61,892 bases of DNA. It comes from Candidatus Acutalibacter stercorigallinarum. Lineage in GTDB: Bacteria; Bacillota; Clostridia; Oscillospirales; Acutalibacteraceae. The position numbers and the translations under genes were made by a program. Shown here one piece after another: positions 51,320-60,002 of this stretch. The notes below the pieces were generated by a model. The model searched no databases, was not told the origin of the DNA, and worked only from the letters and a program-made list of their open reading frames with translations. How positions within the stretch are numbered: position 1 is the first letter of the stretch; every line of letters starts with the position of its first letter. The stretch is from positions 1-61,892 of the forward strand of contig DXIW01000027.1 of assembly GCA_019112625.1 (NCBI GenBank), read 5' to 3'.

Positions 51320-52675
51320 AACACCAACGAAATTTTAGAGACGATCAACATGATCGACAACGAGGATTTGGATGTCCGGACCATCACCATGGGCATCTCC
51401 CTCCTGGACTGCATCGACCCGGACGTGGAAAAGGCCGCCGGGAAAGTCTACGACAAGATCTGCCGGTACGCGGAGCATCTGGTAAAGACCGGGGAGGACA
51501 TCTCCAAGCAGTATGGCATCCCCATCATCAACAAGCGCATTTCCGTCACCCCCATTGGCATGGTGGCCGGGGCCTGCCCCACCGCCTCCCCCATCCACTT
51601 CGCCAAGGCATTGGACCGGGCCGCCCACACGGTAGGGGTGAACTTCATCGGGGGGTACTCGGCCCTGGTGCACAAGGGCTTCGGCCCCGGGGACTACGCC
51701 CTTATCGAGAGCATCCCCCAGGCGTTGGACGAGACGGAGCTGGTGTGCTCCTCGGTGAACGTGGGCACCACCAAAGCGGGCATCAACATGGACGCGGTGG
51801 AGAAGATGGGCCGGGTCATTCTGGAGACCGCCCAGCGCACCGCGGACCGGGAGTGCATCGGCGCGGCGAAGCTGGTGGTGTTCTGCAACGCCCCCGAGGA
51901 CAACCCCTTTATGGCCGGGGCCTTCCACGGGCCCGGCGAGCCGGACTGCGTCATCAACGTGGGGGTCTCCGGCCCCGGGGTGGTGCGGGCGGCCATCAAA
52001 AAGGAGGGGGAGGGCAAGACCCTCACCGAGATCGCCGAGCTCATCAAGCGCACGGCCTTCAAGATCACCCGCATGGGGCAGCTGGTGGCCCAGGAGGCCA
52101 GCCGCCGGCTGTGCGTGCCCTTCGGCATCGTGGACCTGTCGCTGGCCCCCACCCCGGCCATTGGGGACTCGGTGGCCTACATTCTGGAGGGCATGGGGCT
52201 TGAGCAGTGCGGCGCCCACGGCACCACGGCGGCGCTGGCCTTGCTCAACGATGCTGTGAAGAAGGGCGGCGTGATGGCCAGCTCCAGCGTGGGCGGGCTC
52301 TCCGGCGCGTTCATCCCGGTCACCGAGGACGCGGGCATGATCGAGGCCGCCCGGTCCGGGTGCCTGACCCTCACCAAGCTGGAGGCCATGACCGCGGTGT
52401 GCAGCGTGGGCCTGGACATGATCGCCATCCCCGGGGACGTGAGCCCCGAGATCATCTCCGGCATCATCGCCGACGAGATGGCCATTGGCATGGTGAACTC
52501 CAAGACCACCGCGGTCCGGGTCATCCCCGCCGTGGGCAAAAAGGCCGGGGAGGAGCTGGACTTCGGCGGCCTGCTGGGCAGCGGGCCCATCATGGCGGTG
52601 AACCCGGCCAGCCCGGCGGGTTTCATCCACCGGGGCGGCAAGATCCCCGCGCCCCTGCAGAGCTTGAAGAACTAA
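51317..52675 (+). CDS. UPF0210 (DUF711 / PFL family) protein
   Basis: A 452-residue protein of the DUF711 family: [25 protein letters not shown] at the start, [55 protein letters not shown] near the end. Soluble, with several conserved glycine loops; function unknown but conserved with an ACT protein. Translation starts at a TTG (51317) after AAAGGAG 9 nt upstream; this gives the family N-terminus, and no ATG nearby does. The binding site is buried in a hairpin. It was probably co-transcribed with the ACT gene before the DUF559 insertion. Confidence 0.94.
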   Translation: MNTNEILETINMIDNEDLDVRTITMGISLLDCIDPDVEKAAGKVYDKICRYAEHLVKTGEDISKQYGIPIINKRISVTPIGMVAGACPTASPIHFAKALDRAAHTVGVNFIGGYSALVHKGFGPGDYALIESIPQALDETELVCSSVNVGTTKAGINMDAVEKMGRVILETAQRTADRECIGAAKLVVFCNAPEDNPFMAGAFHGPGEPDCVINVGVSGPGVVRAAIKKEGEGKTLTEIAELIKRTAFKITRMGQLVAQEASRRLCVPFGIVDLSLAPTPAIGDSVAYILEGMGLEQCGAHGTTAALALLNDAVKKGGVMASSSVGGLSGAFIPVTEDAGMIEAARSGCLTLTKLEAMTAVCSVGLDMIAIPGDVSPEIISGIIADEMAIGMVNSKTTAVRVIPAVGKKAGEELDFGGLLGSGPIMAVNPASPAGFIHRGGKIPAPLQSLKN

Positions 52676-52680
52676 AGCCG

Positions 52681-52709
52681 TTGACTTTTCCCCCGCTTTG
52701 TGGTAAGAT
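52681..52709 (+). promoter_or_regulatory. Promoter of the leader peptide-MFS transcript
   Basis: TTGACT (52681-52686), 17 bp, TAAGAT (52704-52709). It lies 5 bp after the UPF0210 stop codon. Confidence 0.8.
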
Positions 52710-52763
52710 AGGGGAAATTGAACGTATAAAAATGCACGGGTTACGAGAAAGGAGCTGCGCACG

Positions 52764-52811
52764 ATGGGATGGAAACAGCAGATCATCCCTCAGCTGAAAG
52801 GGTACGATTGA
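52764..52811 (+). CDS. Candidate leader peptide (15 aa)
   Basis: A 15-codon frame MGWKQQIIPQLKGYD with AAAGGAG 7-8 nt before its ATG and a promoter 55 bp upstream, ending TGA at 52809-52811. Its first codons lie in a hairpin, GGGATG (52766-52771) / CATCCC (52784-52789). It is followed by mutually exclusive hairpins and a terminator, then the MFS gene. The arrangement is that of leader peptides in drug-inducible resistance attenuators; it is too short for homology to help. Confidence 0.6.
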   Translation: MGWKQQIIPQLKGYD

Positions 52812-52854
52812 GCTGTCCCTGCCGGAAGTGCGCCCTTTTTTCGGAATGACCCGT

Positions 52855-52897
52855 GGCAAAAGCGGATTTGCCATGGCTGTTTCGCCATGGCATTTTT
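52855..52897 (+). terminator. Attenuator terminator with competing hairpin
   Basis: Terminator: TGCCATGGC (52869-52877), loop TGTTTC, GCCATGGCA (52884-52892), then TTTTT. A competing hairpin GGCAAA (52855-52860) / TTTGCC (52867-52872) uses the first bases of the terminator stem, so both cannot form at once. Confidence 0.7.
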
Positions 52898-52978
52898 GTT
52901 TCCCCTGCCGGGGCGATAGGGCCTTTCTTCCACGACTTCGCATATTCTTTCATTTTATGAAGAGGGGACCGATGCTCC

Positions 52979-54172
52979 ATGAATTTGAAACGGCAATTTT
53001 TCTTTTTACATATCTACAACTTTCTCGTGTCCTTCCGCGTCGCCGACGGTGTGTGGGTGGTGTTCCTCCTGGCCCGGGGGTTCAGCCTGGCCCAGGTGGG
53101 CATCGCGGAAGGGGTGTTCCACGTGGTGAGCTTCCTCTGCGAGGTGCCCAGCGGCATGCTGGCGGACCTGGTGGGCCGCAAGCGGACCCTGGCCCTCTCC
53201 GGGCTGTTCGGGACGCTCTCCGCCCTGGCCATGGCCTTCAGCCAGGACTTTTTCGGGGTGTGTCTGTCCATGGCCTTCCAGGCCCTGATGTACAACCTGT
53301 GCTCCGGCACCCAGGAGGCCCTGACCTACGACAGCCTGAAAGCCGTGGGCCAGGAGGGCAGCTACCTGAAGCGCAACGCCTGGCTCATGGGGGCCTCCCA
53401 GGCCTCCGCCTCCCTCAGCAGCCTATTGGGGGGCGCGGCGGCGCTGCTGGGATTTTTCCCGGCCTATCTTATCACCGCGGCCTGCTCGGCAGTGTGCGGG
53501 TCCGCCGCTTTGGCGCTGGCAGAGCCCCAGGTCACCGAGGCCCAGCGCCAGCGGACGGAGCACCCCTTTGCCCAGCTGGGGCCCCGGTTCCGCGCCCACC
53601 TGCGGGAGAGCTGGGGCTTTTTCCGGCGCAACCCCCGGGCGGCCTACAAGATCTTGGCCTCCGCCGGGGCGGCCACGCCCATTTACCTCACGTTCATGTA
53701 CCTGCAGCAGCACCTGCTGGACGGCGGCCTGCCTGAGCTCTTTTTGGGCGCGGCGCTGATGGTCTCCCGGCTGGCGGGCACGGCGGGTATGGCCCTCTCC
53801 ACCAGGGTGAAGGGGCGGCTCTTCCCCCTGGCGGTGGGCTGCGGGCTGTTCTGCGGGATTGCCACCTGCCTGGCGGGGGCCCCCTGGTGGCCGGTTGCCC
53901 TGCTGGGCGGGGCCCTGGCCCAGCTGGTCTTTAGCGTACTGGACCTGCGGGTGGACGCTGCTTTGAACGACGACTTCCCCAGTGACCAGCGGGCCACCCT
54001 GGTCAGCGTAAACAGCATGGCCTACAGCCTTTTGATGATCGCCGCCAGCCCGGCGGCCGGGGCTGTGGGGGACGTTTTCGGCGCCTCTTATGTGTTTGTA
54101 TTCCTAGGGCTGGGGCTGGCGGTTTGCACCGCTGCCGGGGCCCTGTGGGTCCGCAGGCGGTACCGGGTCTAA
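52979..54172 (+). CDS. Major facilitator superfamily transporter
   Basis: A 397-residue, 12-TM MFS protein. The family-wide loop 2-3 motif is seen as GMLADLVGRKRTLALSG; helix 1 reads FFLHIYNFLVSFRVADGVWVVF. The family of clostridial MFS proteins with this start is usually annotated as a drug efflux or unknown-substrate transporter. The Shine-Dalgarno AGAGGGG is 11 nt from the ATG. The 270-nt leader from the promoter at 52681 includes a short ORF and an attenuator, which suggests expression induced by ribosome stalling, and so export of a ribosome-targeting compound (inference). Confidence 0.9.
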   Translation: MNLKRQFFFLHIYNFLVSFRVADGVWVVFLLARGFSLAQVGIAEGVFHVVSFLCEVPSGMLADLVGRKRTLALSGLFGTLSALAMAFSQDFFGVCLSMAFQALMYNLCSGTQEALTYDSLKAVGQEGSYLKRNAWLMGASQASASLSSLLGGAAALLGFFPAYLITAACSAVCGSAALALAEPQVTEAQRQRTEHPFAQLGPRFRAHLRESWGFFRRNPRAAYKILASAGAATPIYLTFMYLQQHLLDGGLPELFLGAALMVSRLAGTAGMALSTRVKGRLFPLAVGCGLFCGIATCLAGAPWWPVALLGGALAQLVFSVLDLRVDAALNDDFPSDQRATLVSVNSMAYSLLMIAASPAAGAVGDVFGASYVFVFLGLGLAVCTAAGALWVRRRYRV

Positions 54173-54188
54173 TTCAACCAAATTGCGG

Positions 54189-54225
54189 GACGGCGGGAAA
54201 ATTTTTCCCGCCGTCTTTCTTTTTG
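54189..54225 (+). terminator. Terminator of the MFS gene
   Basis: GACGGCGGGAAA (54189-54200) / TTTCCCGCCGTC (54204-54215), loop ATT, followed by TTTCTTTTTG. Confidence 0.9.
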
Positions 54226-54273
54226 CCGCGGGTTCGTGTACAATGGGACAAAAGCACACAAGGAGGGACCCCT

Positions 54274-54651
54274 GTGGACGGGCAAAAAGACCTGCGCATC
54301 TCTGACCTGCTGCGCATGCAGGCGGAGCTCCAGGAGAAATATAAGGGCATCTGGGAGCCGGTGGAGCCTGGCCGAGCCCGGCTGCAGCTTTTGTGGCTGG
54401 TGGAGGAGCTGGGCGAGGTGGTCTCCATCGTAAAAAAGCGGAAGGTGGAGGGCATTATGGAGGACCCGGAGGTCCGGGCCCGCTTTTTGGAGGAGATGGG
54501 CGATGTGCTCATGTACTTTACGGACGTGCTCCTGTGTCTGGATGTGACGGCGGAGGAGTTCTCCGCCGCCTACGAGGCAAAGCACCTGCGGAACATGGGG
54601 CGGGACTTTGTGGGGGAGCACCGGCAGTATCTCCAGGAGGAAAAGGAGTAA
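54274..54651 (+). CDS. MazG-like nucleotide pyrophosphohydrolase
   Basis: A 125-residue all-helical protein with the MazG pattern: WLVEELGEVVSIVKK (EExxE at 44-48) and FLEEMGDVLMYFTDVLLCL (E74, D77), the magnesium-binding acidic set. It likely hydrolyses non-canonical or house-cleaning NTPs to monophosphates; the substrate is unknown. The start is a GTG (54274) with AGGAGGG 6 nt upstream. Three base pairs separate it from the next gene, the membrane-HIT fusion. Confidence 0.88.
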   Translation: MDGQKDLRISDLLRMQAELQEKYKGIWEPVEPGRARLQLLWLVEELGEVVSIVKKRKVEGIMEDPEVRARFLEEMGDVLMYFTDVLLCLDVTAEEFSAAYEAKHLRNMGRDFVGEHRQYLQEEKE

Positions 54652-54654
54652 GCT

Positions 54655-55986
54655 ATGGCGAAAAATCAAAAAACACGGCCCACCAAGGAGCAGCGCAAGG
54701 CCCGGCGCCGGGAGGAATTCTCCGCGGTACGCCGCCAGGCCAAGGAGCACCCCAAGCTCACCGCCACCTATTTTGTGCTGCGGCTGCTGGTACTGGCGGT
54801 AATGGTGCTGGAGGCCCTGAAAGGGAATTATTACAACGTGTTCCTCTGCGGGCTGACCCTGGTGCTGTTCCTCATCCCCACTTTTGTGGAGCACCGGCTG
54901 CATATCGACGTGCCCAACACCTTAGAGGTCATCATCCTGCTGTTTATCTTCTCCGCGGAGATCTTGGGGGAGATCCAGGAGTATTACCTCATCTTCCCCT
55001 TCTGGGACACCATGCTCCACACCATGAACGGCTTTCTGATGGCCGCCATCGGCGTGGCCATGGTGGACATCCTCAACCGCTCGGATAAATTCAAGGTGCG
55101 CCTCTCCCCCGCCTTTGTGGCTTTGGTGGCCTTCTGCTTCTCCATGACCACCGCGGTGGTGTGGGAGTTCTTCGAGTACGCCATGGACTGCTTTTTCGGC
55201 ATGGATATGCAGAAGGATACCTGGGTGCAGGCCTTCAGCACTGTGTCCCTGAACCCCGATGGCAAAAACACCGCCGTCCAGGTGGTGGTGGACAGCGTAG
55301 CGGTCAACGGCCAAAATTGGCCCGCCTATCTGGACATCGGCCTCCACGACACCATGAAGGACCTGCTGGTGAATTTTGTGGGGGCGGTGGTGTTCTCCAC
55401 CCTGGGCATGGTGTACCTGAAAAGCCGGGGCAAGGGCGGGCGGTTCCTCAGCCGGTTCATCCCCCGGCTGAAGACCGCCGAGCTGCCCCCCGCCCCCGAC
55501 GCCTCCCTGCTGAAGCCCCGGCCCCTCACCGCCGGGGAGGCCCCCCAGGCCGTGGAGGACTGCGTGTTCTGCGCCATCGCCCAGGGGAAGTCCCCCTGCT
55601 ATAAAATTTACGAGGATGACGCCACCCTGGCCTTTCTGGACATCGCCGGGGACGCGGAGGGCCACACCCTGGTCATCCCCAAGGCCCACGCTGAAAGCCT
55701 GCTGGACTGCCCGGTGGAGGCCGCGGCCCAGGTGCTGGACACCGCCCAGCGGGTGGCGGAACATTATGTAAACAACTGCGGCTATGACGGGGTGAACATC
55801 CTGGGGGCCAACGGCAAGGCCGCCCAGCAGAGCGTGCCCCACTTCCACCTGCACCTGATTCCCCGGAGATCCGGGGACGGCCTGAACGCCTGGCCAAAAC
55901 TGGGGAAAAACTGGGAGGACCTGGAGGAGGTGCGCCGCCGGCTGGCCCTGCCCGTGCCCGCGGACGAGACCGGAGAAAACCCGTGA
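54655..55986 (+). CDS. Fusion of a YjdF-like (DUF2238) membrane protein with a HIT hydrolase domain
   Basis: A 443-residue protein. Residues about 1-260 form a membrane module of about six helices with DUF2238 motifs HTMNGFLMAAIGVAMV, VVWEFFEYAMDCFFGMDMQKDT and HDTMKDLLVNFVGAVVFS. After a Pro-rich linker (about 275-298), residues 301-430 are a full HIT/HINT domain: CVFCAIAQGKSPCYKIYEDD (C303, C306 zinc pair) and HFHLHLIP (H396, H398, H400) with the NILGANGKAAQQSVP active-site loop. HIT proteins cut nucleotide-amino acid or nucleotide-phosphate bonds. The frame is continuous. An internal GTG (codon 300), with GGGGAGG 11 nt upstream, could also yield free HIT protein. Confidence 0.9.
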   Translation: MAKNQKTRPTKEQRKARRREEFSAVRRQAKEHPKLTATYFVLRLLVLAVMVLEALKGNYYNVFLCGLTLVLFLIPTFVEHRLHIDVPNTLEVIILLFIFSAEILGEIQEYYLIFPFWDTMLHTMNGFLMAAIGVAMVDILNRSDKFKVRLSPAFVALVAFCFSMTTAVVWEFFEYAMDCFFGMDMQKDTWVQAFSTVSLNPDGKNTAVQVVVDSVAVNGQNWPAYLDIGLHDTMKDLLVNFVGAVVFSTLGMVYLKSRGKGGRFLSRFIPRLKTAELPPAPDASLLKPRPLTAGEAPQAVEDCVFCAIAQGKSPCYKIYEDDATLAFLDIAGDAEGHTLVIPKAHAESLLDCPVEAAAQVLDTAQRVAEHYVNNCGYDGVNILGANGKAAQQSVPHFHLHLIPRRSGDGLNAWPKLGKNWEDLEEVRRRLALPVPADETGENP

Positions 55987-56032
55987 CCGCGCGATGATAG
56001 CAACCCAAACCACAGAACAGGAGGAAAAAGTT

Positions 56033-57337
56033 ATGGAAACCAAGATCGTCACAAAACAAGGGGCTGTCCAGGGGCTTCTGAGCCAGGACGGCCGCACGGT
56101 GATCTTCCGGGGCGTGCCCTACGCCCAGCCCCCGGTGGGGGAGCTGCGCTTCCGGCGGCCCCAGGCCCACCAGCCCTGGGAGGGGGTGCGGGACTGCACC
56201 CAATTCGGGCCCCGGTGCCCCCAGGCGGACCTGGCCGGCATGGACTTCTACGGCAGGGAGTTCTACGACGACCTGGTGCCCCCGGAAAATGAGGACTGTC
56301 TGTATCTGAACATCTGGACCCCGGCGGAGGCCGGGCCGGAGAGCAGGCTGCCGGTGCTGTTCTGGATTCACGGCGGGGCGTTTATGCACGGCTGCTCCTC
56401 GGAGAAGGAGTTTGACGGGGAGGGCTTCGCCCGGAAGGGTGTCATCCTGGTAAGCGTCAACTACCGGGTGAACGCCTTCGGCTTCTTCGCCCACCCGGAC
56501 CTGGAGGCGGAGACGGCGGAAAAAGTCTCTGGCAACTATGGCATTCTGGACCAGATCTTCGCTTTGCGGTGGGTGCAGGAGAACATCGCCGCCTTTGGGG
56601 GCGACCCGGCGAAGGTGACCATCGCCGGGCAGTCCGCGGGGTGCATGAGCGTGCAGACCATCGTCTCCTCCCCCCTATCCCAGGGCCTGCTGCGGGGGGC
56701 CATCCTTCAGAGCGGCGGCGGGCTGTACGCCATGAAGCGCTGCCCCACGAAAGAGGAAGTCCACGCCACCTCCCGGAAGCTCATGGAGTATCTGCATGTG
56801 TCCACCGTGGCGGAGCTGCGCAGGATGCCTGCCGCCCAGCTGCGGGACGCGGCCTACGCCGTCCAGGGGCCGGACCTGAGCTGGCGGCCCCATGTGGACG
56901 GCTGGCTCCTCCCCGCCCATGTGGACGCCCAGGCGGAGGCCGGGGCCATCCACGACATCGCGTACATGATCGGCTCCACCGCCAAGGACATCGGCCAGGG
57001 GCGGCAGCTCCAGGAGGCCGGGGCCCGCTGGTGCCAGAACCTGCTGGACCTGGGCCGAAAGCCGGGGTACTTCTACTACTTTACCCGCAGCCTGCCCGGG
57101 GACGACGCCGGGGCGTTCCACTCCTGCGAGCTGTGGTACGAGTTTGAGACCATGGACCGCTGCTGGCGGCCCTGGGAGGACTGCGACCGGGAGCTGTGCC
57201 GGTGCCTCTCCGGCTACTGGGCCAACTTTGCAAAAACCGGCGACCCCAACGGGGAGGGCCTGCCCCGTTGGGAGCCCTACACCGACGGCTGCCACGCCCC
57301 CATGGAGCTGGGCGAGACCGTGGGGATGATGCCGTAA
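56033..57337 (+). CDS. Type-B carboxylesterase
   Basis: A 434-residue alpha/beta hydrolase: RGVPYAQPPVGELRF near the N-terminus, oxyanion HGG (113-115), nucleophile S201 in TIAGQSAGCMSV, acid probably D319 and His363 in AFHSCELWYEF. It is shorter than the typical 500 residues, with the segment between the acid and histidine reduced. It has no signal peptide and hydrolyses carboxylic esters of unknown identity. The ATG at 56033 has GGAGG 8 nt upstream; it starts 46 bp after the fusion gene and may be co-transcribed with it. Confidence 0.93.
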   Translation: METKIVTKQGAVQGLLSQDGRTVIFRGVPYAQPPVGELRFRRPQAHQPWEGVRDCTQFGPRCPQADLAGMDFYGREFYDDLVPPENEDCLYLNIWTPAEAGPESRLPVLFWIHGGAFMHGCSSEKEFDGEGFARKGVILVSVNYRVNAFGFFAHPDLEAETAEKVSGNYGILDQIFALRWVQENIAAFGGDPAKVTIAGQSAGCMSVQTIVSSPLSQGLLRGAILQSGGGLYAMKRCPTKEEVHATSRKLMEYLHVSTVAELRRMPAAQLRDAAYAVQGPDLSWRPHVDGWLLPAHVDAQAEAGAIHDIAYMIGSTAKDIGQGRQLQEAGARWCQNLLDLGRKPGYFYYFTRSLPGDDAGAFHSCELWYEFETMDRCWRPWEDCDRELCRCLSGYWANFAKTGDPNGEGLPRWEPYTDGCHAPMELGETVGMMP

Positions 57338-57364
57338 GGCAGTCCCCTCCCAAGCAAGACGCAA

Positions 57365-57396
57365 AAAAGGCGCCCGAAAGGGCGCCTTTTCCTTTT
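57365..57396. terminator. Bidirectional terminator
   Basis: AAAAGGCGCCC (57365-57375) / GGGCGCCTTTT (57380-57390), loop GAAA, with T-runs on both strands. It lies between the carboxylesterase and the convergent LURP-one-like gene. Confidence 0.92.
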
Positions 57397-57405
57397 GGCG
57401 GGGGT

Positions 57406-57963
57406 TCAGTTCTGGTCGTTGTCTTCCTGCTGGTTGGCGTGGGCGGTGACGGTGGCGCCGGCGGCGATGGCTCCGCTCTGGCGGGCGGCGTCCCGGTCCT
57501 TCATAATGCGCTCCAGGGCCACGATGATGGCCAGCACCAGCACCACGTCCTCGTCGGAGGTGATGGTGATCTGGTAGCCCTCCCCCAGGGAGATGTACTT
57601 GCGGTGGAGCACCGCCCTAAGGTTGTCGCCGTTGTCGTAGATGGAGAAGTCGTGCTCGAAGAAGTTGCCCCGGATCTCCCAGCCGATCTCCGGCATGTCG
57701 ATCTCCTGGTTGAAGGGGTGGAACAGCTTCGTGCGAAGCTCGGTCACCTCTTTGCCGTCGATCTCGATGAAGTGGGTCTCGTGCAGGGAGAAGACCTTCT
57801 TGTGGACCTTGGCCAGCTCCTTGCCCTCCAGGTCGTACAGGCACATATAGTCATGGATGGAGAAAAGTTTCCCCTTTACCTCATAACGCGCGTTGCCCCC
57901 CAGGTCGTAGATGTGGTGCTCCCCGTGGAGGCTGAAAATCTTCTCTTTCATAAACAGTTCCAT
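57406..57963 (-). CDS. LURP-one-related (LOR) family protein
   Basis: A 185-residue protein of repeated short beta-strands: KEKIFSLHGEHHIYDLGGN, VKGKLFSIHDYMCLYDLEGKELA, VHKKVFSLHETHFIEIDGKEV, then EIRGNFFEHDFSIYDNGDN. This tubby-like barrel is the LOR family (YxjI of B. subtilis is a member). The helix near 140-160 (VLVLAIIVALERIM) resembles the buried C-terminal helix of the fold. Its role is not known. AAAGGGG precedes the ATG. It has its own promoter and lies between thrS and the terminator. Confidence 0.88.
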   Translation of the reverse strand: MELFMKEKIFSLHGEHHIYDLGGNARYEVKGKLFSIHDYMCLYDLEGKELAKVHKKVFSLHETHFIEIDGKEVTELRTKLFHPFNQEIDMPEIGWEIRGNFFEHDFSIYDNGDNLRAVLHRKYISLGEGYQITITSDEDVVLVLAIIVALERIMKDRDAARQSGAIAAGATVTAHANQQEDNDQN

Positions 57964-57997
57964 AGCTGTTCCCCTTTCCCGTGGTCCGTTTTTCTCT

Positions 57998-58043
57998 ATT
58001 GTAGAGGAGGCCCGGCCTCCCCGTCAATGGGGAGCCGGGCCTC
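57998..58043 (-). promoter_or_regulatory. Promoter embedded in a hairpin
   Basis: Minus strand TTGACG (58022-58027), 18 bp, TACAAT (57998-58003) drives the LOR gene. Its spacer and -35 lie inside a strong stem (GAGGCCCGGC 58007-58016 / GCCGGGCCTC 58034-58043, plus five more pairs), which is also the only hairpin downstream of thrS, so it may double as a terminator. Confidence 0.6.
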
Positions 58044-58073
58044 GCACAAAATCATGCTGTTTTTTCACCAGGG

Positions 58074-59978
58074 TTATTTGATCTCTTTGCTGGCCACCTC
58101 GGCCTGGGCCTTGTGGATAAAGGCCTGGAGGGCCATGGAGCCCAGATCGCCGTCCTTGCGGTGGCGCACGGAGACAGTGCCGTCCTCCTGCTCCTTGTCG
58201 CCCACCACCAGCATGTAGGGGGTCTTTTGCAGCTGGGCCTCCCGGATCTTATAGCCGATCTTCTCGCTGCGGGTGTCGCACTCCACCCGCAAGCCGGCGG
58301 CCTCCAGCTGCTGCTGGAGCTGCTGGGCGTAGGCGTGGTGGCGCTCGGCGATGGGCAGGATCACCGCCTGGACCGGGGACAGCCACAGGGGGAATTTGCC
58401 GGCGAAGTGCTCGGTGATGACGCCGATGAACCGCTCGATGGAGCCCAGCACCACCCGGTGGAGCATAACGGGCCGGTGCTTCTGGCCGTCCTCGCCGATG
58501 TATTCCAGCTCGAAGCGCTCGGGCAGCTGGCTGTCCAGCTGCACCGTGCCGCACTGCCAGGTGCGGCCCAGGGAGTCGGCCAGGTGGAAGTCCAGCTTGG
58601 GGCCGTAGAAGGCGCCGTCGCCCTCGTTGATCTCGAAGTCCTTGCCCATCTCGGTGATGGCCTCTTTCAAAATTTCCTGGTTGTGCTCCCACTGCTCCAC
58701 GGTGCCGATGTGGTCCTCGGGCATGGTGGAGAGCTCGATCTTATAGGACAGGCCGAACACGGAGTACACCTCGTCGAAGAGGCGCACCACGCCCTTGAGC
58801 TCCTCCTTCAGCTGCTCGGGGGTCATAAACAGGTGGGCGTCGTCCTGGGTGAAGCACCGCACCCGGAACAGGCCGTGGAGCGCGCCGGAGAGCTCGTGGC
58901 GGTGGACCAGGCCCAGCTCGCCCACCCGCAGGGGCAGGTCCCGGTAGGAGTGGGGCTGGCTCTGGTAGACCATCATGCCGCCGGGGCAGTTCATGGGTTT
59001 GATGGCGTAGTCCTCGTCGTCGATGACGGTGGTGTACATGTTGTCCTTATAGTGGTCCCAGTGGCCGCTGCGCTCCCACAACTTCCGGCTGAGGATGATG
59101 GGGGTGGACACCTCCACGTAACCGTACTTCTTGTGGACCTCCCGCCAGTAGTCGATGAGCAGGTTCTTCAGCACCATACCCTTGGGCAGGAAGAAGGGGA
59201 AGCCGGGGCCCTCGTCCCGGAGCATGAACAGGCCCAGCTCTTTGCCCAGCTTCCGGTGGTCCCGCTTTTTGGCCTCCTCCAGCATCTGCAGGTGCTCGTC
59301 TAGCATAGACTGCTTGGGGAAGGCGATGCCGTACACCCGGGTGAGCATCTTGTTGCTGGCGTCGCCCCGCCAGTAGGCGCCGGTGATGGCGGTGAGCTTG
59401 ACGGCCTTGACCAGGCCGGTGCTCATCAGGTGGGGGCCGGCGCACAGGTCGGTGAAGTCCTTCTGCTGGTAGAAGCTGATGTTCTCCCCGTTGCCCGCGT
59501 GCTCGTCGATAAGCTCCTCCTTATAGTCCTGGCCGGCCATGCGCTCCTTGGCCTCTTGGGGGGGCAGCTCGAAGCGCTCCAGGGGGATGTCCTCCTTGAT
59601 GATCTTCTTCATCTCCGCCTCGATCTTGGGCAGGTCGTCGGTGGAGAGGGGGGCTTCCAGCTCCATGTCGTAGTAGAAGCCGTTCTCGATGGCCGGGCCG
59701 ATGGCGAATTTCGTGCCGGGATACAGCCGCTGCACCGCCTGGGCCAGGATGTGGGAGGCGGTGTGCCAGTAGGCGTGCTTGCCCTCGGGGCTGTCGAAGG
59801 TGAGGATCTCCAGGGAGCAGTCCTTGTCGATGGGGGTGCGCAGGTCCTTTACCTCCCCGTCGATCTTGGCGGCACAGGCGGACTTGTACAGCCCCATGCC
59901 GATGGACTTGGCCACCTCCGCAGCGGTGACGCCGTTTTCAAACTCTTTTACTTGGCCTTTCAGATCGATCTTTACCAT
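58074..59978 (-). CDS. thrS: Threonyl-tRNA synthetase
   Basis: A 634-residue class II synthetase: TGS domain (about 1-60), editing domain with zinc-binding HTASHILAQAVQRL and TDLCAGPH, catalytic domain motif 2 LFRVRCFTQDDAH and motif 3 GSIERFIGVITEH, and an anticodon-binding domain to the end (YMLVVGDKEQEDGTVSVR). It charges tRNA-Thr. The ATG at 59978 has GAAAGGAG 6 nt upstream; the longer frame runs into the T-box leader and has no start. Its expression is controlled by the upstream T-box. Confidence 0.98.
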   Translation of the reverse strand: MVKIDLKGQVKEFENGVTAAEVAKSIGMGLYKSACAAKIDGEVKDLRTPIDKDCSLEILTFDSPEGKHAYWHTASHILAQAVQRLYPGTKFAIGPAIENGFYYDMELEAPLSTDDLPKIEAEMKKIIKEDIPLERFELPPQEAKERMAGQDYKEELIDEHAGNGENISFYQQKDFTDLCAGPHLMSTGLVKAVKLTAITGAYWRGDASNKMLTRVYGIAFPKQSMLDEHLQMLEEAKKRDHRKLGKELGLFMLRDEGPGFPFFLPKGMVLKNLLIDYWREVHKKYGYVEVSTPIILSRKLWERSGHWDHYKDNMYTTVIDDEDYAIKPMNCPGGMMVYQSQPHSYRDLPLRVGELGLVHRHELSGALHGLFRVRCFTQDDAHLFMTPEQLKEELKGVVRLFDEVYSVFGLSYKIELSTMPEDHIGTVEQWEHNQEILKEAITEMGKDFEINEGDGAFYGPKLDFHLADSLGRTWQCGTVQLDSQLPERFELEYIGEDGQKHRPVMLHRVVLGSIERFIGVITEHFAGKFPLWLSPVQAVILPIAERHHAYAQQLQQQLEAAGLRVECDTRSEKIGYKIREAQLQKTPYMLVVGDKEQEDGTVSVRHRKDGDLGSMALQAFIHKAQAEVASKEIK

Positions 59979-60002
59979 GGTTGGCTCCTTTCCGCCGGGA
60001 TG

